64,000 nt of DNA from Planctomycetota bacterium (GCA_030605475.1 JAUWIG010000002.1:1-64000); one strand, 5' to 3'. Shown: positions 51,137-59,162, counted from the stretch's first letter. The notes: generated from the letters alone by a model not told the origin. Numbers and translations: made by a program.

Positions 51137-51143
51137 AGGATTC
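51119..51143 (-). repeat. TGTCCTGAGCCCGCCAAAGGA repeat at the murD start
   Basis: This is a copy of the TCCTGAGC...AAGG family. The TTG and GTG codons it contains are the only plausible murD starts. Confidence 0.65.
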
Positions 51144-51161
51144 GATATTCGTTTTTCGTCT

Positions 51162-52112
51162 CTATATCAATGTCTGCATCGCATTTGCCAAATCCACCTT
51201 GGCATCGATAACCGCCTGTTCAATACATCTTTTCCAGTCGTCGCCGAATTGCTCTTTGTATTTCGGCTTTTCATAAGCGTAGATTATCGAGCGTGATGCG
51301 TTGATTAGTGCTCCTGTGCTGTCGGGTTTGCAGAATCGCACACAGTCGGCGGCCGAAGCGCCCTGTGAGCCGTATCCAGGCACGAGAAACCATACTTTAT
51401 CATACTTTTGGCGCAGCGCCGTTGTAATCTCAGGGCTGGTTCCACCCACCACCATCCCGACATTGCTGTAGCCGCTGTTGCCGATTTGCTCAGGTTTGTT
51501 TGCAATTTGGCCGATGATTTCAGCCAGTTTTTCGTACATTGTTTGGCCTTGCGAATCGGCAAAATCCTGAATGGCTGCGGCGCCGGCATTGCTCGAACGC
51601 ACCCACACAAATACGCCTTTGCCCTGCTTGTTAGCCATATCTGCAAAGGGTTCTATCCCCTCGACGCCTGCGAAGCCATTAATGGTAATGGCGTCGGGAG
51701 CGAGCGTATCCTCAAGGCCGGCCAGCTCCGGATTCTCCAGGTGAGCGGCGGCGTAAAGCTCTGCAGTGTGACCTATATCGCCGCGTTTGACGTCGCCAAT
51801 CATCTCCAGCCCCAAGTCATCAGCTTCGGAAATCAGCGAATAGTAAGTCTCAACGCCCTCCCAGAGATACTTTTCAAAAAACGCAATATTCACCTTCACG
51901 GCCGGCACCATTGGAGCGACGATTCGCATTGTTTGTGTGCAAAAATCGAAAATCGCATCCACCGCAGCAGCCGCGTCAAACTCGTCGTTCATATCTCGAT
52001 GGCTCTTTATCACGGCCGGAAGCCGGCTGTAAACAGGGTCTAACCCGACAACCAAAGATGTTCTCTTACTCCTTACGGCGTCGCACAGACGGTCAGCGAA
52101 ATGACTTGCCAT
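51162..52112 (-). CDS. pyrF: Orotidine 5'-phosphate decarboxylase, PyrF2 type
   Basis: PyrF decarboxylates OMP to UMP. The 316 residues match the longer type 2 enzyme. VVGLDPVYSRLP starts the barrel, and VKVNIAFFEKY and MIGDVKRGDIGHTAELYA contain the catalytic Lys/Asp cluster. ITINGFAGVEGIEPF and VWFLVPGYGSQGASA, with the C-terminal INASRSIIYAYEKP, complete the phosphate site. It lies on the same strand as murD, upstream of it. Confidence 0.95.
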   Translation of the reverse strand: MASHFADRLCDAVRSKRTSLVVGLDPVYSRLPAVIKSHRDMNDEFDAAAAVDAIFDFCTQTMRIVAPMVPAVKVNIAFFEKYLWEGVETYYSLISEADDLGLEMIGDVKRGDIGHTAELYAAAHLENPELAGLEDTLAPDAITINGFAGVEGIEPFADMANKQGKGVFVWVRSSNAGAAAIQDFADSQGQTMYEKLAEIIGQIANKPEQIGNSGYSNVGMVVGGTSPEITTALRQKYDKVWFLVPGYGSQGASAADCVRFCKPDSTGALINASRSIIYAYEKPKYKEQFGDDWKRCIEQAVIDAKVDLANAMQTLI

Positions 52113-52236
52113 TAGTTAAATCCTTAACTAAAGAACCTGCAAAACCAGTTGGAAAACTCTTTTTAACAAACGCTTAAATCACTATAATCTCATAAACGGT
52201 TTCGAGCAAGATAGAAATTGAGTATAAGGTGCAGAT

Positions 52237-52923
52237 TTGAAAAATCGCAAAAAAGCAAGGTTCAAAAAAATCTACTGGTCTTTGATTGGTTTGGCAGTAG
52301 CGTCCGTTTTATTTATTTTACTGTTATTATACAAACCCGCCCGTTTTAGCCCGCCCTATATTACCCCCGCCGGCAACAAGCAGGGGCTGGTAAGCCCATA
52401 TCTGACGCACAGATTACTGCCCCAGCTTTACAACGGCGCACAGCTTGGCGAGCCATTTGATTTGGTCGTTACGCAAGAGGGGATAAACGATATCATCGCT
52501 CGGTCTAAGTGGCCGAAGGAGTCCGGCGGCACGAAATTTTTAATGCCTGTGGTGTTTTTTGTGCCCGACAGCATAGTGCTGATGGGAGCTGTGGTTGTAG
52601 CCGGCGCCGAGCTTGTCGTTACTGTTGTGGCCGAGCCTCACCTTGACCAGCAGGGCCTCTTAAACCTGCGGGTGGCGAAAGTGAAGGTTGGTGCTATGAA
52701 TATCACGCTTCTTGCCAGATTGATAGCCAGAAGAATGTATTTAGAGCAACTTGCCACGACAGATATTAGCGCAGAGGATATTAGGGCGCAGATAGCAGCG
52801 TCATTACTGGATAATGAGCCCTTTGAGCCCATTTTCAGGATTGAGGATAAAAAAGTACGGGCCGGGAAAATAACTATTACACAGGGGAAGCTGACGATTC
52901 GCCTGATTCCGGTTTTTGACTGA
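52237..52923 (+). CDS. Membrane-anchored hypothetical protein
   Basis: This codes for 228 residues from TTG 52237, with AAGGTG 8 bases before it. A basic N-terminus and one helix (SLIGLAVASVLFILLLLY) anchor it, followed by an extracytoplasmic domain. EPFDLVVTQEGINDIIARSK and GKITITQGKLTIRLIPV suggest the strand-rich LPS/YpmS-like fold of DUF2140, but this is only a resemblance. It is followed by a DUF456 membrane protein. Function unknown. Confidence 0.65.
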   Translation: MKNRKKARFKKIYWSLIGLAVASVLFILLLLYKPARFSPPYITPAGNKQGLVSPYLTHRLLPQLYNGAQLGEPFDLVVTQEGINDIIARSKWPKESGGTKFLMPVVFFVPDSIVLMGAVVVAGAELVVTVVAEPHLDQQGLLNLRVAKVKVGAMNITLLARLIARRMYLEQLATTDISAEDIRAQIAASLLDNEPFEPIFRIEDKKVRAGKITITQGKLTIRLIPVFD

Positions 52924-53099
52924 GGTTTTTATCTCCAGCAGCTGTTTGGCCATATTTTAATTTCGCTGTTCACAAGGCCTTTCGTGGGGGAAATTGCCGG
53001 AATCGTGAAACGCTCTCAAAAGCATTTAGACCCGAATCTTACCACTGCTCATCTACGAATTTCCTTTTCTCTCTTTTGTTCTTATTTTACAATTAACCA

Positions 53100-53615
53100 A
53101 TGCTTTATATTTGGTCAATTGTATTGATTCTGCTAAACGCAGTTTGGTTAGCACTGGTTCCTTTTGCGCTGCCGGGCAATTGGCTTATTGTCATAACGAC
53201 ATCTCTGTTCGCCTGGTGGCGTGCCGAGGATGGGGTTTTCTCCGCCTATACCTTGCTTGCCATAGCAATTCTCGCCCTTATCGGCGAGCTGTTTGAATTC
53301 TTCAGTGGTATGGGCGGTGCGAAAAAAGCCGGTGCTGGCTGGCGAGGTTCAATTGGAGCTCTCGTCGGCGCTATCACAGGTGCCGTACTCGCAACTTTCC
53401 TCATCCCTGCTCCATTTCTCGGCACATTACTCGGGGCCTGTGTTGGTGCTGGGTTGGGGGCCTGGGCGTTTGAATCGTTTGCCGGCCGACCGGTACGGGC
53501 ATCTTTAACTTCTGGCTTTGGAGCCGGCTTGGGCCAGTTCCTCGGTAGCACCGCCAAAATTATGATTGGGATTCTGATTTGGTTTATCGTCGCAATCGCC
53601 GCCTTCTGGCCGTAA
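53100..53615 (+). CDS. DUF456 membrane protein
   Basis: This codes for 171 residues with four or more hydrophobic helices. ALPGNWLIVITTSLFAWW and LALIGELFEFFSGMGGAKKAGAG are the DUF456 signature. A glycine-zipper region (LVGAITGAVLATFLIPAP and LGACVGAGLGAWAFE) follows, and ASLTSGFGAGLGQFLGSTAK is near the end. No enzymatic function is known for the family. No ribosome site is obvious before the ATG. Confidence 0.85.
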   Translation: MLYIWSIVLILLNAVWLALVPFALPGNWLIVITTSLFAWWRAEDGVFSAYTLLAIAILALIGELFEFFSGMGGAKKAGAGWRGSIGALVGAITGAVLATFLIPAPFLGTLLGACVGAGLGAWAFESFAGRPVRASLTSGFGAGLGQFLGSTAKIMIGILIWFIVAIAAFWP

Positions 53616-53987
53616 AATTCCCCCACAAGCGAAAAATCCCTTTAACCCCCCATCTCTGCTCTGCCCGGCGTCTTTGTGCATTTAGACAAATTTTGCCGGA
53701 GCCAGTTGGTTTGAGCAGACAAAAGTCAGCAAGCGTGAGGGAAAGGTCGAAAGGCGGAAGGGTAGAATTTAGAATTGAATGGCCAAAAAAGCGTTGGGCT
53801 GGTGTCCACAAGTCGTATGATTCGAGAATCAAGCTGGCGCAAATTAGGGAAAAGATGCCGAGATTTTGGTTTGACGCTGTGGGGGGGCAAGTCTATAATA
53901 CCGACGCTAAATTAGAAGAGTGTTGCCGCCTGACAAAATTGACTCTATTGCTGCAAAGGAGTCTGACGCTGAAACTCGGAGACAAGG
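53616..53987. other. Gap with the polyamine-operon promoter
   Basis: Apart from the promoter at 53871-53899 I see no gene in these 372 bases. The plus-strand frame crossing it has no ribosome site and unnatural composition. Confidence 0.5.
53871..53899 (+). promoter_or_regulatory. Sigma70 promoter of the polyamine operon
   Basis: TTGACG (53871-53876), 17 bases including a G7 run, then perfect TATAAT (53894-53899), 89 bases before the first gene. Confidence 0.65.
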
Positions 53988-55019
53988 ATGGCCAAGTATC
54001 TTGACAAGCCCATTGAGCACGTGGATATCTCAAGAGGCAAAGAACTGTATAACCTCACAAGTTCATTCTCTTCTGCGTCATTTCAGGCGCGAAATCTTTC
54101 TTGCTGTCTCGATGTATACCGCCGGATGCTGGCGGACGACGAGGCTGTCATCTTCCTCGGCCTATCGGCAGCACTGGTAGCCGGTGGTATGCGCAAAATC
54201 ATAGTGCATTTGATAAGAAATCACCTCGTTGATGTCGTGGTCAGCACAGGTGCGAACCTTTACCACGATTTCTTTGAGGCCCTGGGTTACCGCCACTACA
54301 TCGGGCATCCTTTGGCAAACGATTCACATCTTCATCAGGCTAAGGTTGACCGGATTTATGACACATATGTAAGCGATGCCGAACTCGGTCAGACAGAGGC
54401 AAGGATAGCCGAAATCGCATCGCATCTGGAACAGAGGGTTTATTCAAGCAGGGAGTTCATCGAGCTGTTGGCTGACGAGATTGACGACCCCGCGTCTATT
54501 CTCTGTACGGCGCGGCGGGAGGGCGTCCCGATATTCTGCCCTGCCTTGTGTGATTCCGGAATTGGAATTGCGTTGACCCACCATTATGTACGGTCGAGTG
54601 GTGGCCCAAGGCTAATCATAGACCAGATTCGCGACAATTTTGAAATACTCCAGGTCAAACGAGACGCAGCCAGGACAGGCGTGCTCTATCTGGGGGGAGG
54701 AGTACCTAAGAACTACGTTCAGCAGTTGACCCCGATGCTTGACGCCTTTGATGTGGAAGGCGAAGGACACAGATATTTTATCCAGTTGACCACCGACGAC
54801 CCAAAATACGGCGGTCTCAGCGGATGCACCGCTGACGAGGCACGGTCGTGGGGAAAGGTGGCAGGTAATGGACTGGCTGCTACTGCATACGTCGATGCAA
54901 CCATCGGCTTGCCCTTGCTTGCCGGAGCGGTACTAAGCGACGGCTCTGACAAGCCGGCAAGAGCAAAACGGATTTTTTGTTGGAAAAGAGATAAGTTGGA
55001 GGAACTGAAAATTGAGTAA
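53988..55019 (+). CDS. Deoxyhypusine/homospermidine-synthase-like enzyme
   Basis: This codes for 343 residues. DVVVSTGANLYHDFFEALG is the family's NAD-binding region, GIGIALTHHY and RDNFEILQ lie in the core, and the catalytic-type lysine is K241 in YLGGGVPKNY. DEARSWGKVAGNGLAATAYVDATIGLPLL closes the barrel. In bacteria this family usually makes homospermidine or related polyamines rather than modifying eIF5A. It starts after GGAGACAAGG and overlaps the speD gene. Confidence 0.9.
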   Translation: MAKYLDKPIEHVDISRGKELYNLTSSFSSASFQARNLSCCLDVYRRMLADDEAVIFLGLSAALVAGGMRKIIVHLIRNHLVDVVVSTGANLYHDFFEALGYRHYIGHPLANDSHLHQAKVDRIYDTYVSDAELGQTEARIAEIASHLEQRVYSSREFIELLADEIDDPASILCTARREGVPIFCPALCDSGIGIALTHHYVRSSGGPRLIIDQIRDNFEILQVKRDAARTGVLYLGGGVPKNYVQQLTPMLDAFDVEGEGHRYFIQLTTDDPKYGGLSGCTADEARSWGKVAGNGLAATAYVDATIGLPLLAGAVLSDGSDKPARAKRIFCWKRDKLEELKIE

Positions 55020-55365
55020 GGGAATGCACATTATTCTTGACTGCTGCGGCGTTCCTGCTGACATTTGCCACGATGATAGGCGTCTGCTCGAAATAGTTGT
55101 GCGCGCCGCCAAGTCGAACGATGCCACCGTCATAAACACATCGCGCTACCGCTTCGGTCACAACTCTCCTGCCGGATGCGCTGTCTTTGTCATGCTGGAC
55201 GAAAGTCATATATCGGTGCACACGTATGCAGAGGAAGGGAAGATGGCTATCGATGTCTTCACCTGCGGTAACACCAACGCCGAAGCTATCGCGGATGACT
55301 TGAAAACCCAGCTTAAACTGACTGGTTGCACCGAAAAAAAACTGGAAAGGTTTCAAGCAGGATAA
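55012..55365 (+). CDS. speD: S-adenosylmethionine decarboxylase proenzyme
   Basis: SpeD gives decarboxylated SAM, the aminopropyl donor. Self-cleavage is expected at E64-S65 in LDESHISVHTYAEEG, where Ser becomes the pyruvoyl group. DVFTCGNTNAEAI is the following signature. It is 117 residues, the short bacterial form. The start is TTG 55012 with GGAGG 9 bases before it; ATG 55024 is an alternative. It overlaps the upstream gene by 8 bases. Confidence 0.93.
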   Translation: MSKGMHIILDCCGVPADICHDDRRLLEIVVRAAKSNDATVINTSRYRFGHNSPAGCAVFVMLDESHISVHTYAEEGKMAIDVFTCGNTNAEAIADDLKTQLKLTGCTEKKLERFQAG

Positions 55366-55369
55366 CAAT

Positions 55370-56275
55370 ATGAATTCTGTTAACACCCGCGCCGGTGCAA
55401 AGAAACATCCGTATAACTTCGGTGCCATCCCGAAGGCTTACTCAGGCCCGGATGCTGCCGTTTGCCTCATTCCTTTCCCGTATGATTCCACAAGCAGCCC
55501 CACGGCGGCTGCGAGAAGAGGGCCGGAAGCGATTTTGCGCGCCTCACGCAACCTCGAGCTGTTCGACTCGGAGCTCGGCGTGGAAACCTATAAGGTCGGC
55601 CTTCAGACCTTGGATGAAGTGCAGCCGAATGCTAACTCCACCTTTGAGAACTCACAGGTCGTCGAGGCGGTCGTCGCAAAGGCCCTTCAAGCAGGCAAGT
55701 TGCCGGTGGTTATTGGAGGCGACCACTCACTAACGCTTGGGGCGGTACGTGCCGCACTCAACAAGTATCCGGATATAGGTGTTGTAATACTGGATGCACA
55801 CCCGGACCTCTTTGATAAGCATGAGGGCACAGAGTATGGCCACGCAAGCATCGCGAGGAGAATCTATGAGCTTGGCATACCGTTGTCTGTCATTGGGCTG
55901 CGCTCGGCATCGCGCGAGGAGTCTGATTTCATAGATAGTTCAGAAATTAGCCTCGTTAAGGCACGTGAAATCTTGGAGTCGAAGCAGGCTATTGAACGCC
56001 CTCTGTCGGTGCTGCCTGAGCGCATCTACCTGTCTATCGACCTTGACGTAATGGACCCTGCCGAGATGCCGGCAGTTGCCAATCCCGAACCGGGTGGACT
56101 CCGGTGGTATGATATTGTCGATTGTCTTGAAAGACTGCTCTGCAAAAAGAAAGTTATCGGGTTTGACGTTGTCGAGCTTTGCCCTATCCCGGGCAATCCC
56201 GCCCCAGATTTCATAGCCGCCAAGCTCATCTATCGGCTGATTGGCCTTATCTTTAAGAACAGCAACTCTTACTGA
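55370..56275 (+). CDS. speB: Agmatinase/ureohydrolase
   Basis: SpeB-type enzymes hydrolyse agmatine to putrescine and urea. The binuclear manganese site is complete: GGDHSLTLG, ILDAHPDLFD and SIDLDVMDPAEM, with GFDVVELCPIPGNP near the end. It is 301 residues. It starts 4 bases after speD. Arginase or guanidinobutyrase activity cannot be ruled out, but the polyamine context favours agmatine. The third gene of the operon closes it without speE. Confidence 0.9.
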   Translation: MNSVNTRAGAKKHPYNFGAIPKAYSGPDAAVCLIPFPYDSTSSPTAAARRGPEAILRASRNLELFDSELGVETYKVGLQTLDEVQPNANSTFENSQVVEAVVAKALQAGKLPVVIGGDHSLTLGAVRAALNKYPDIGVVILDAHPDLFDKHEGTEYGHASIARRIYELGIPLSVIGLRSASREESDFIDSSEISLVKAREILESKQAIERPLSVLPERIYLSIDLDVMDPAEMPAVANPEPGGLRWYDIVDCLERLLCKKKVIGFDVVELCPIPGNPAPDFIAAKLIYRLIGLIFKNSNSY

Positions 56276-56483
56276 GGCGGCAACTGACCTTCTTCAGCTC
56301 AAACCTAAACTGAGATTCATCAAAGCCGTTATACTCACACAAATTCAACCCATTCGTGTGTTGTCCAATAATCGAGAAGCGATTCGCTGTTCCACCTACG
56401 GGGTTGATGCCTAATGGGTCTTGTGTGAGCCATCGGCCGGTGTAGTAGTCGTAGTATCTATTTCTATTATATTGGATTTGCAA
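56253..56483 (-). pseudogene. RHS repeat-associated core fragment
   Basis: On the minus strand QYNRNRYYDYYTGRWLTQDPLG followed by INPVGG and GLNLCEYNGFDESQF is the hallmark of the RHS/YD-repeat core. It is 76 residues or slightly more and lacks the YD repeats and the toxin tip. It overlaps the speB 3' end by 23 bases on the other strand. It is the remnant of a large surface or toxin protein. Confidence 0.7.
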
Positions 56484-56540
56484 AGAGCCGGAATCCAGTA
56501 TATTTAATCAAACTTTCCTATTTCTCATTTCTCCTTCTTG

Positions 56541-56705
56541 CTAGTTAAGTTGATAATTGAGTTCTGCTCTTACAATCAGAAAAAATAAAAGAGTAATAAC
56601 CCCCAACACTAAGGATACAATTATCCCTTCTACTGCAAGTCGTTTCCCCTTCAGCAAATCGCTGCTACTCTTTATCCAGGCTAACGCCCCAACGCCTAAT
56701 GCTAG
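56541..56705 (-). pseudogene. C-terminal fragment of a DUF4190-like membrane protein
   Basis: On the minus strand LALGVGALAWIKSSSDLLKG then LAVEGIIVSLVLGVITLLLF resembles the paired glycine-rich helices of DUF4190 proteins. It ends VRAELNYQLN and a stop. The frame is cut off at its N-terminal side exactly where the AAAACTAG array begins, with a stop 5 codons into the array. Probably the array insertion or expansion destroyed the gene. Confidence 0.6.
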
Positions 56706-56986
56706 AAAACTAGAAAACTAGAGAAAACTAGGAGAAAACTAGGAAAACTAGGGACAGGAAAACTAGGGGAAAACTAGGGACAGTCACCTATTTTCTTAAC
56801 TTATCGGCAAAACTAGGGACGGCAAGAGAAAACTAGGAGAAAACTAGAGAAAACTAGGGACAGCCACCTATTTTCTTAACTTATCCACTCTACCCAAAGG
56901 AAAACTAGGGAAAACTAGGGAAAACTAGAAAACTAGAAAACTAGGGACAGTCACCTATTTTCTTAACTTATCCACTCTACCCAAAA
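56703..56986 (+). repeat. Nested AAAACTAG / CACCTATTTTCTTAACTTATC array
   Basis: Sixteen copies of AAAACTAG spaced 7-14 bases apart in clusters are interrupted three times by CACCTATTTTCTTAACTTATC (56785-56805, 56865-56885, 56952-56972). The last two copies share CCACTCTACCCAAA. Preceding linkers are GGGACAG or GGGACGG. Spacers are neither equal nor unique, so this is not CRISPR. Confidence 0.9.
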
Positions 56987-57423
56987 CGCGAGCACACCCT
57001 TGCGAGCGTCCTGAGCATAGTCGAAGGATCCCAATCCGTCAATTTAGAATTCGGCCCGTCAGCTTCCTCCGCCAAGATACTAAATACTATTCACTATATA
57101 CTAACGACTATCTCTTCTCTCCGTCCTCCTCTGCTTCGCCAAAGCGTGGCTTCGCGGCGGCGAGCGCGTTCTCCGCGACAAGAAAATAACGAGCATCTCC
57201 GCAGTCCGAAGGACTCTACGAGGACACCTGACAGTGGAGCATCTTATTACTCACCACTCACCCATTCACATCCTAACCCTTTCACCATCCAACTGTCCCC
57301 TCCCACAACCCACAACGAGTTTACCCTGAGCGAAAGAATTTACCCTGAACCAAAGCGAAGGGAAGGGAGGGATCTCAAACTTTTCTTGTCAACCCCAAAA
57401 ATCCCGAAAAACTATTCCATCAC

Positions 57424-57570
57424 TTGACTTCAAAACGCACTTGTTCATTTTTGTGCAAAAAAGCGCACTTTTTCGCATTTTTTTGCACTTTCTTGCATTT
57501 TCTTGCAATTTTTCTCACTTTTTTCAGCCCAACTTGCGCATTTGATTGAAATTTTCCATACGAAGTGAAG
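57424..57570 (-). repeat. tRNA-3' A-tract element, copy 1
   Basis: On the minus strand TTTCAATCAAATGCGC is followed by about eight units of the type GTGCAAGAAA or TGCGAAAAA, with a 10-base period, and then GCGCTTTTTTGC. It lies 3' of tRNA-Val in that gene's orientation. The same order occurs at 58619-58765. Confidence 0.75.
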
Positions 57571-57693
57571 GCCGCAAGGGTCACACAAAGGCTTACTGAT
57601 AACGCTGGTAGTGGGGACAAGTTAAACAAGACTGACGCCAAAGTGACGCCTAAGGCGGTTTCAGGCCGGATTGGGGTGTCAAGTAATGACTGA
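57550..57693 (+). pseudogene. Possible integrase-like C-terminal tail
   Basis: An open frame reads YEVKAARVTQRLTDNAGSG, then DKLNKTDAKVTPKAVSG and RIGVSSND stop. Its position beside a tRNA gene and its composition recall C-terminal tails of tyrosine recombinases. There is no catalytic domain, so this is a weak suggestion. Confidence 0.2.
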
Positions 57694-57731
57694 GCGAATG
57701 GCAAATGCTTTAGACGCAGCAGGTTACAGGA

Positions 57732-57806
57732 CTGGGCGATACAGGACTTGAACCTGTGACCTCCTGCGTGTAAAGCAGGCGCTCTTGCCATCTGAGCTAA
57801 TCGCCC
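57732..57806 (-). tRNA. tRNA-Val (anticodon TAC)
   Basis: The minus strand gives a full cloverleaf: acceptor GGGCGAT pairing with ATCGCCC, D-arm with GCTC/GAGC, anticodon stem CCTGC/GCAGG around TTTACAC, and T-arm ACAGG-TTCAAGT-CCTGT. The anticodon is TAC, reading GUA. The discriminator is A; CCA is not encoded. Confidence 0.95.
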
Positions 57807-57927
57807 TCGATTCGATTGTAAAAATACAGGTTTTTGACCCTTGCGTCAATACTTTTGATATTTTATATTAGCAAGTCGGGCTTTTGCTCACCCGGCCAAA
57901 ACGGCAGCAGAAATTTGAGGTGTTCTT

Positions 57928-58440
57928 ATGACAATACTTGAACCCATTCGCAGGCGATATTCCTGCCGGGCGTATCAGGACAGGCCCGTCGAGCAGGAGA
58001 AACTTGACCAAATCTTTGAGGCGGCTCGTCTGGCACCCTCGGCCAAAAATATGCAGGATTGGCGTTTTGTGGCTGTAACGGATAAAGAAAAAAAGCGTCA
58101 GCTTGCCAAAGCTGCCAATAACCAAATGTTTCTGGAAAAAGCTGGGGTAATTATAGCTGCCTGCAGTAATAGCGACGATGTAATGCGGTGCGGGCAGGCT
58201 ATTGGGCCTATCGACGTCGCTATCGCACTCGAACATATCTCTTTGCAGGCAACGCAGTTACAATTGGCGACGTGCTGGATTGGGTCGTTCTATCCGGAAA
58301 AAGTCAGACCAATACTGGGTATTCCAGACGATATAGCTATAATAGAACTGATGGCACTGGGGTATCCAGCTGACAAGCCGAAAGAAGCAAAGCGCGAGCC
58401 GTTAAAAAATATCCTGTGCTATGAAAAGTGGCAGTTTTAG
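57928..58440 (+). CDS. Nitroreductase-family protein
   Basis: This codes for 170 residues. RRRYSCRAYQDRPVEQEKL and ARLAPSAKNMQDWRFVAV at the N-terminus bind FMN, and IALEHISLQATQLQLATCWIGSF with MALGYPADKP near the C-terminus are also typical. Members reduce nitro compounds, quinones or other electrophiles, or act in dehalogenation. It stands alone between two tRNA genes, 121 bases after the divergent tRNA-Val. The substrate cannot be predicted. Confidence 0.9.
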   Translation: MTILEPIRRRYSCRAYQDRPVEQEKLDQIFEAARLAPSAKNMQDWRFVAVTDKEKKRQLAKAANNQMFLEKAGVIIAACSNSDDVMRCGQAIGPIDVAIALEHISLQATQLQLATCWIGSFYPEKVRPILGIPDDIAIIELMALGYPADKPKEAKREPLKNILCYEKWQF

Positions 58441-58527
58441 ACTGTTGTAAGTTTTTGGTCTGGCTTGAGTTAAATACGTTTTGGATTCTGGAAGCTATTC
58501 TATAAAATGGTGTTCAAAGGTGGTTTT

Positions 58528-58598
58528 GGGGACGTAGTGTAACGGGAGCACGCCGCGGTCGCATCGCGGAAATGAGGGTTCGATTCCCTTCGTCTCCA
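58528..58598 (+). tRNA. tRNA with anticodon CGC, probably tRNA-Ala
   Basis: The cloverleaf is acceptor GGGGACG/CGTCTCC with a G3-U70 pair (the alanine identity element), D-arm GTGT/GCAC, anticodon stem CCGCG/CGCGG around GTCGCAT, T-arm GAGGG-TTCGATT-CCCTT and discriminator A. The anticodon is CGC, reading GCG. G at position 32 and a Gln/Glu-like D-arm are unusual, so it may be an extra, atypical tRNA. Confidence 0.8.
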
Positions 58599-58618
58599 TT
58601 GCATTTCATTGGGGGAAG

Positions 58619-58765
58619 TTTCAATCAAATGCGCCAAAAAGTGCAAAAAATTGCAAAAAAGTGATTAAAAATTGCAAGAAAATGCAAGAAAGTGCAAAAA
58701 AGTGCAAGAAAGTGCTAAAAAGTGCTAAAAAGTGCGAAAAAATGAGCTTTTTTGCGCGCTTTTAG
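58619..58765 (+). repeat. tRNA-3' A-tract element, copy 2
   Basis: TTTCAATCAAATGCGCC is followed by 11-12 units of about 10 bases (GTGCAAAAAA, GTGCAAGAAA, GTGCTAAAAA) and then GAGCTTTTTTGCGCGC. It lies 21 bases 3' of the tRNA-Ala. Phased A-tracts of this period predict curved DNA. Confidence 0.75.
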
Positions 58766-59162
58766 TTCATAGTTCGTAGTTCATTGTTCATAGTTTTTCA
58801 AGCGCGGAGATAAGAGAGAAGTCAGGAGACAGAAGTCAGGAGTCAGAAGACGAAAGACGGATGCTCGATGCAGGTTGCTCGTGGTGAGTAGTGAGTGGGT
58901 GAAAAGGGGATGGGAAAGGTCGGGAATTTATTCGTATTGCGTTAGCGGAGGCCGGGAGGCAGGATTTCTGGATTGACGGATTAGAAAATTTTGGGTAGTG
59001 TGTGGTTTGAAAGTGGTGCCTCGCCAGCATGCTTTTGGGTGAGAATCCTGGGTGTAGGTTAGTGCGAGAGAGTTGGGGGTAAGTGGTGGTTCGGGGGGCA
59101 GATTCAAGACAACAGACTAAAGGGGCTGCTTGGAAGAAGCAGTGTGGGGTTGAGGCTTTTGC
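58766..59162. other. Gap without gene
   Basis: This contains TAGTTCATAGTTCGTAGTTCA repeat sequence near 58765 and GTCAGGAGACAGAAGTCAGG near 58820. The rest is G-rich low-complexity sequence. No gene was seen. Confidence 0.5.

Larger units (their letters stand above)
56484..57731. other. Decayed, repeat-rich 1.25-kb gap
   Basis: This holds a truncated membrane-protein fragment (56541-56705), the AAAACTAG array (56703-56986), dispersed repeats near 57007 and 57310-57365, an A-tract array (57424-57528) and a possible integrase-tail-like frame (57550-57693). No intact gene was found. Confidence 0.55.

Noticed and set aside
53579-54004. A 141-residue plus-strand frame before the polyamine operon
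   Set aside because: It overlaps DUF456 and the next gene in another frame, crosses a strong promoter and has no ribosome site.
56703-56986. CRISPR array
   Set aside because: Repeats are 8 bases, spacing is uneven, spacers are themselves repeats, and no cas gene is present.
57146-57427. A 93-residue plus-strand frame
   Set aside because: It consists largely of dispersed repeat sequence (CCTGAGCGAAAG and related) and has no ribosome site.
57420-57791. A 123-residue minus-strand frame
   Set aside because: It runs through the tRNA-Val gene and the A-tract array; its Lys-rich tail is simply the translated repeat.
58836-59030. A 64-residue minus-strand frame
   Set aside because: It is in G-rich low-complexity sequence with no ribosome site or protein-like pattern.
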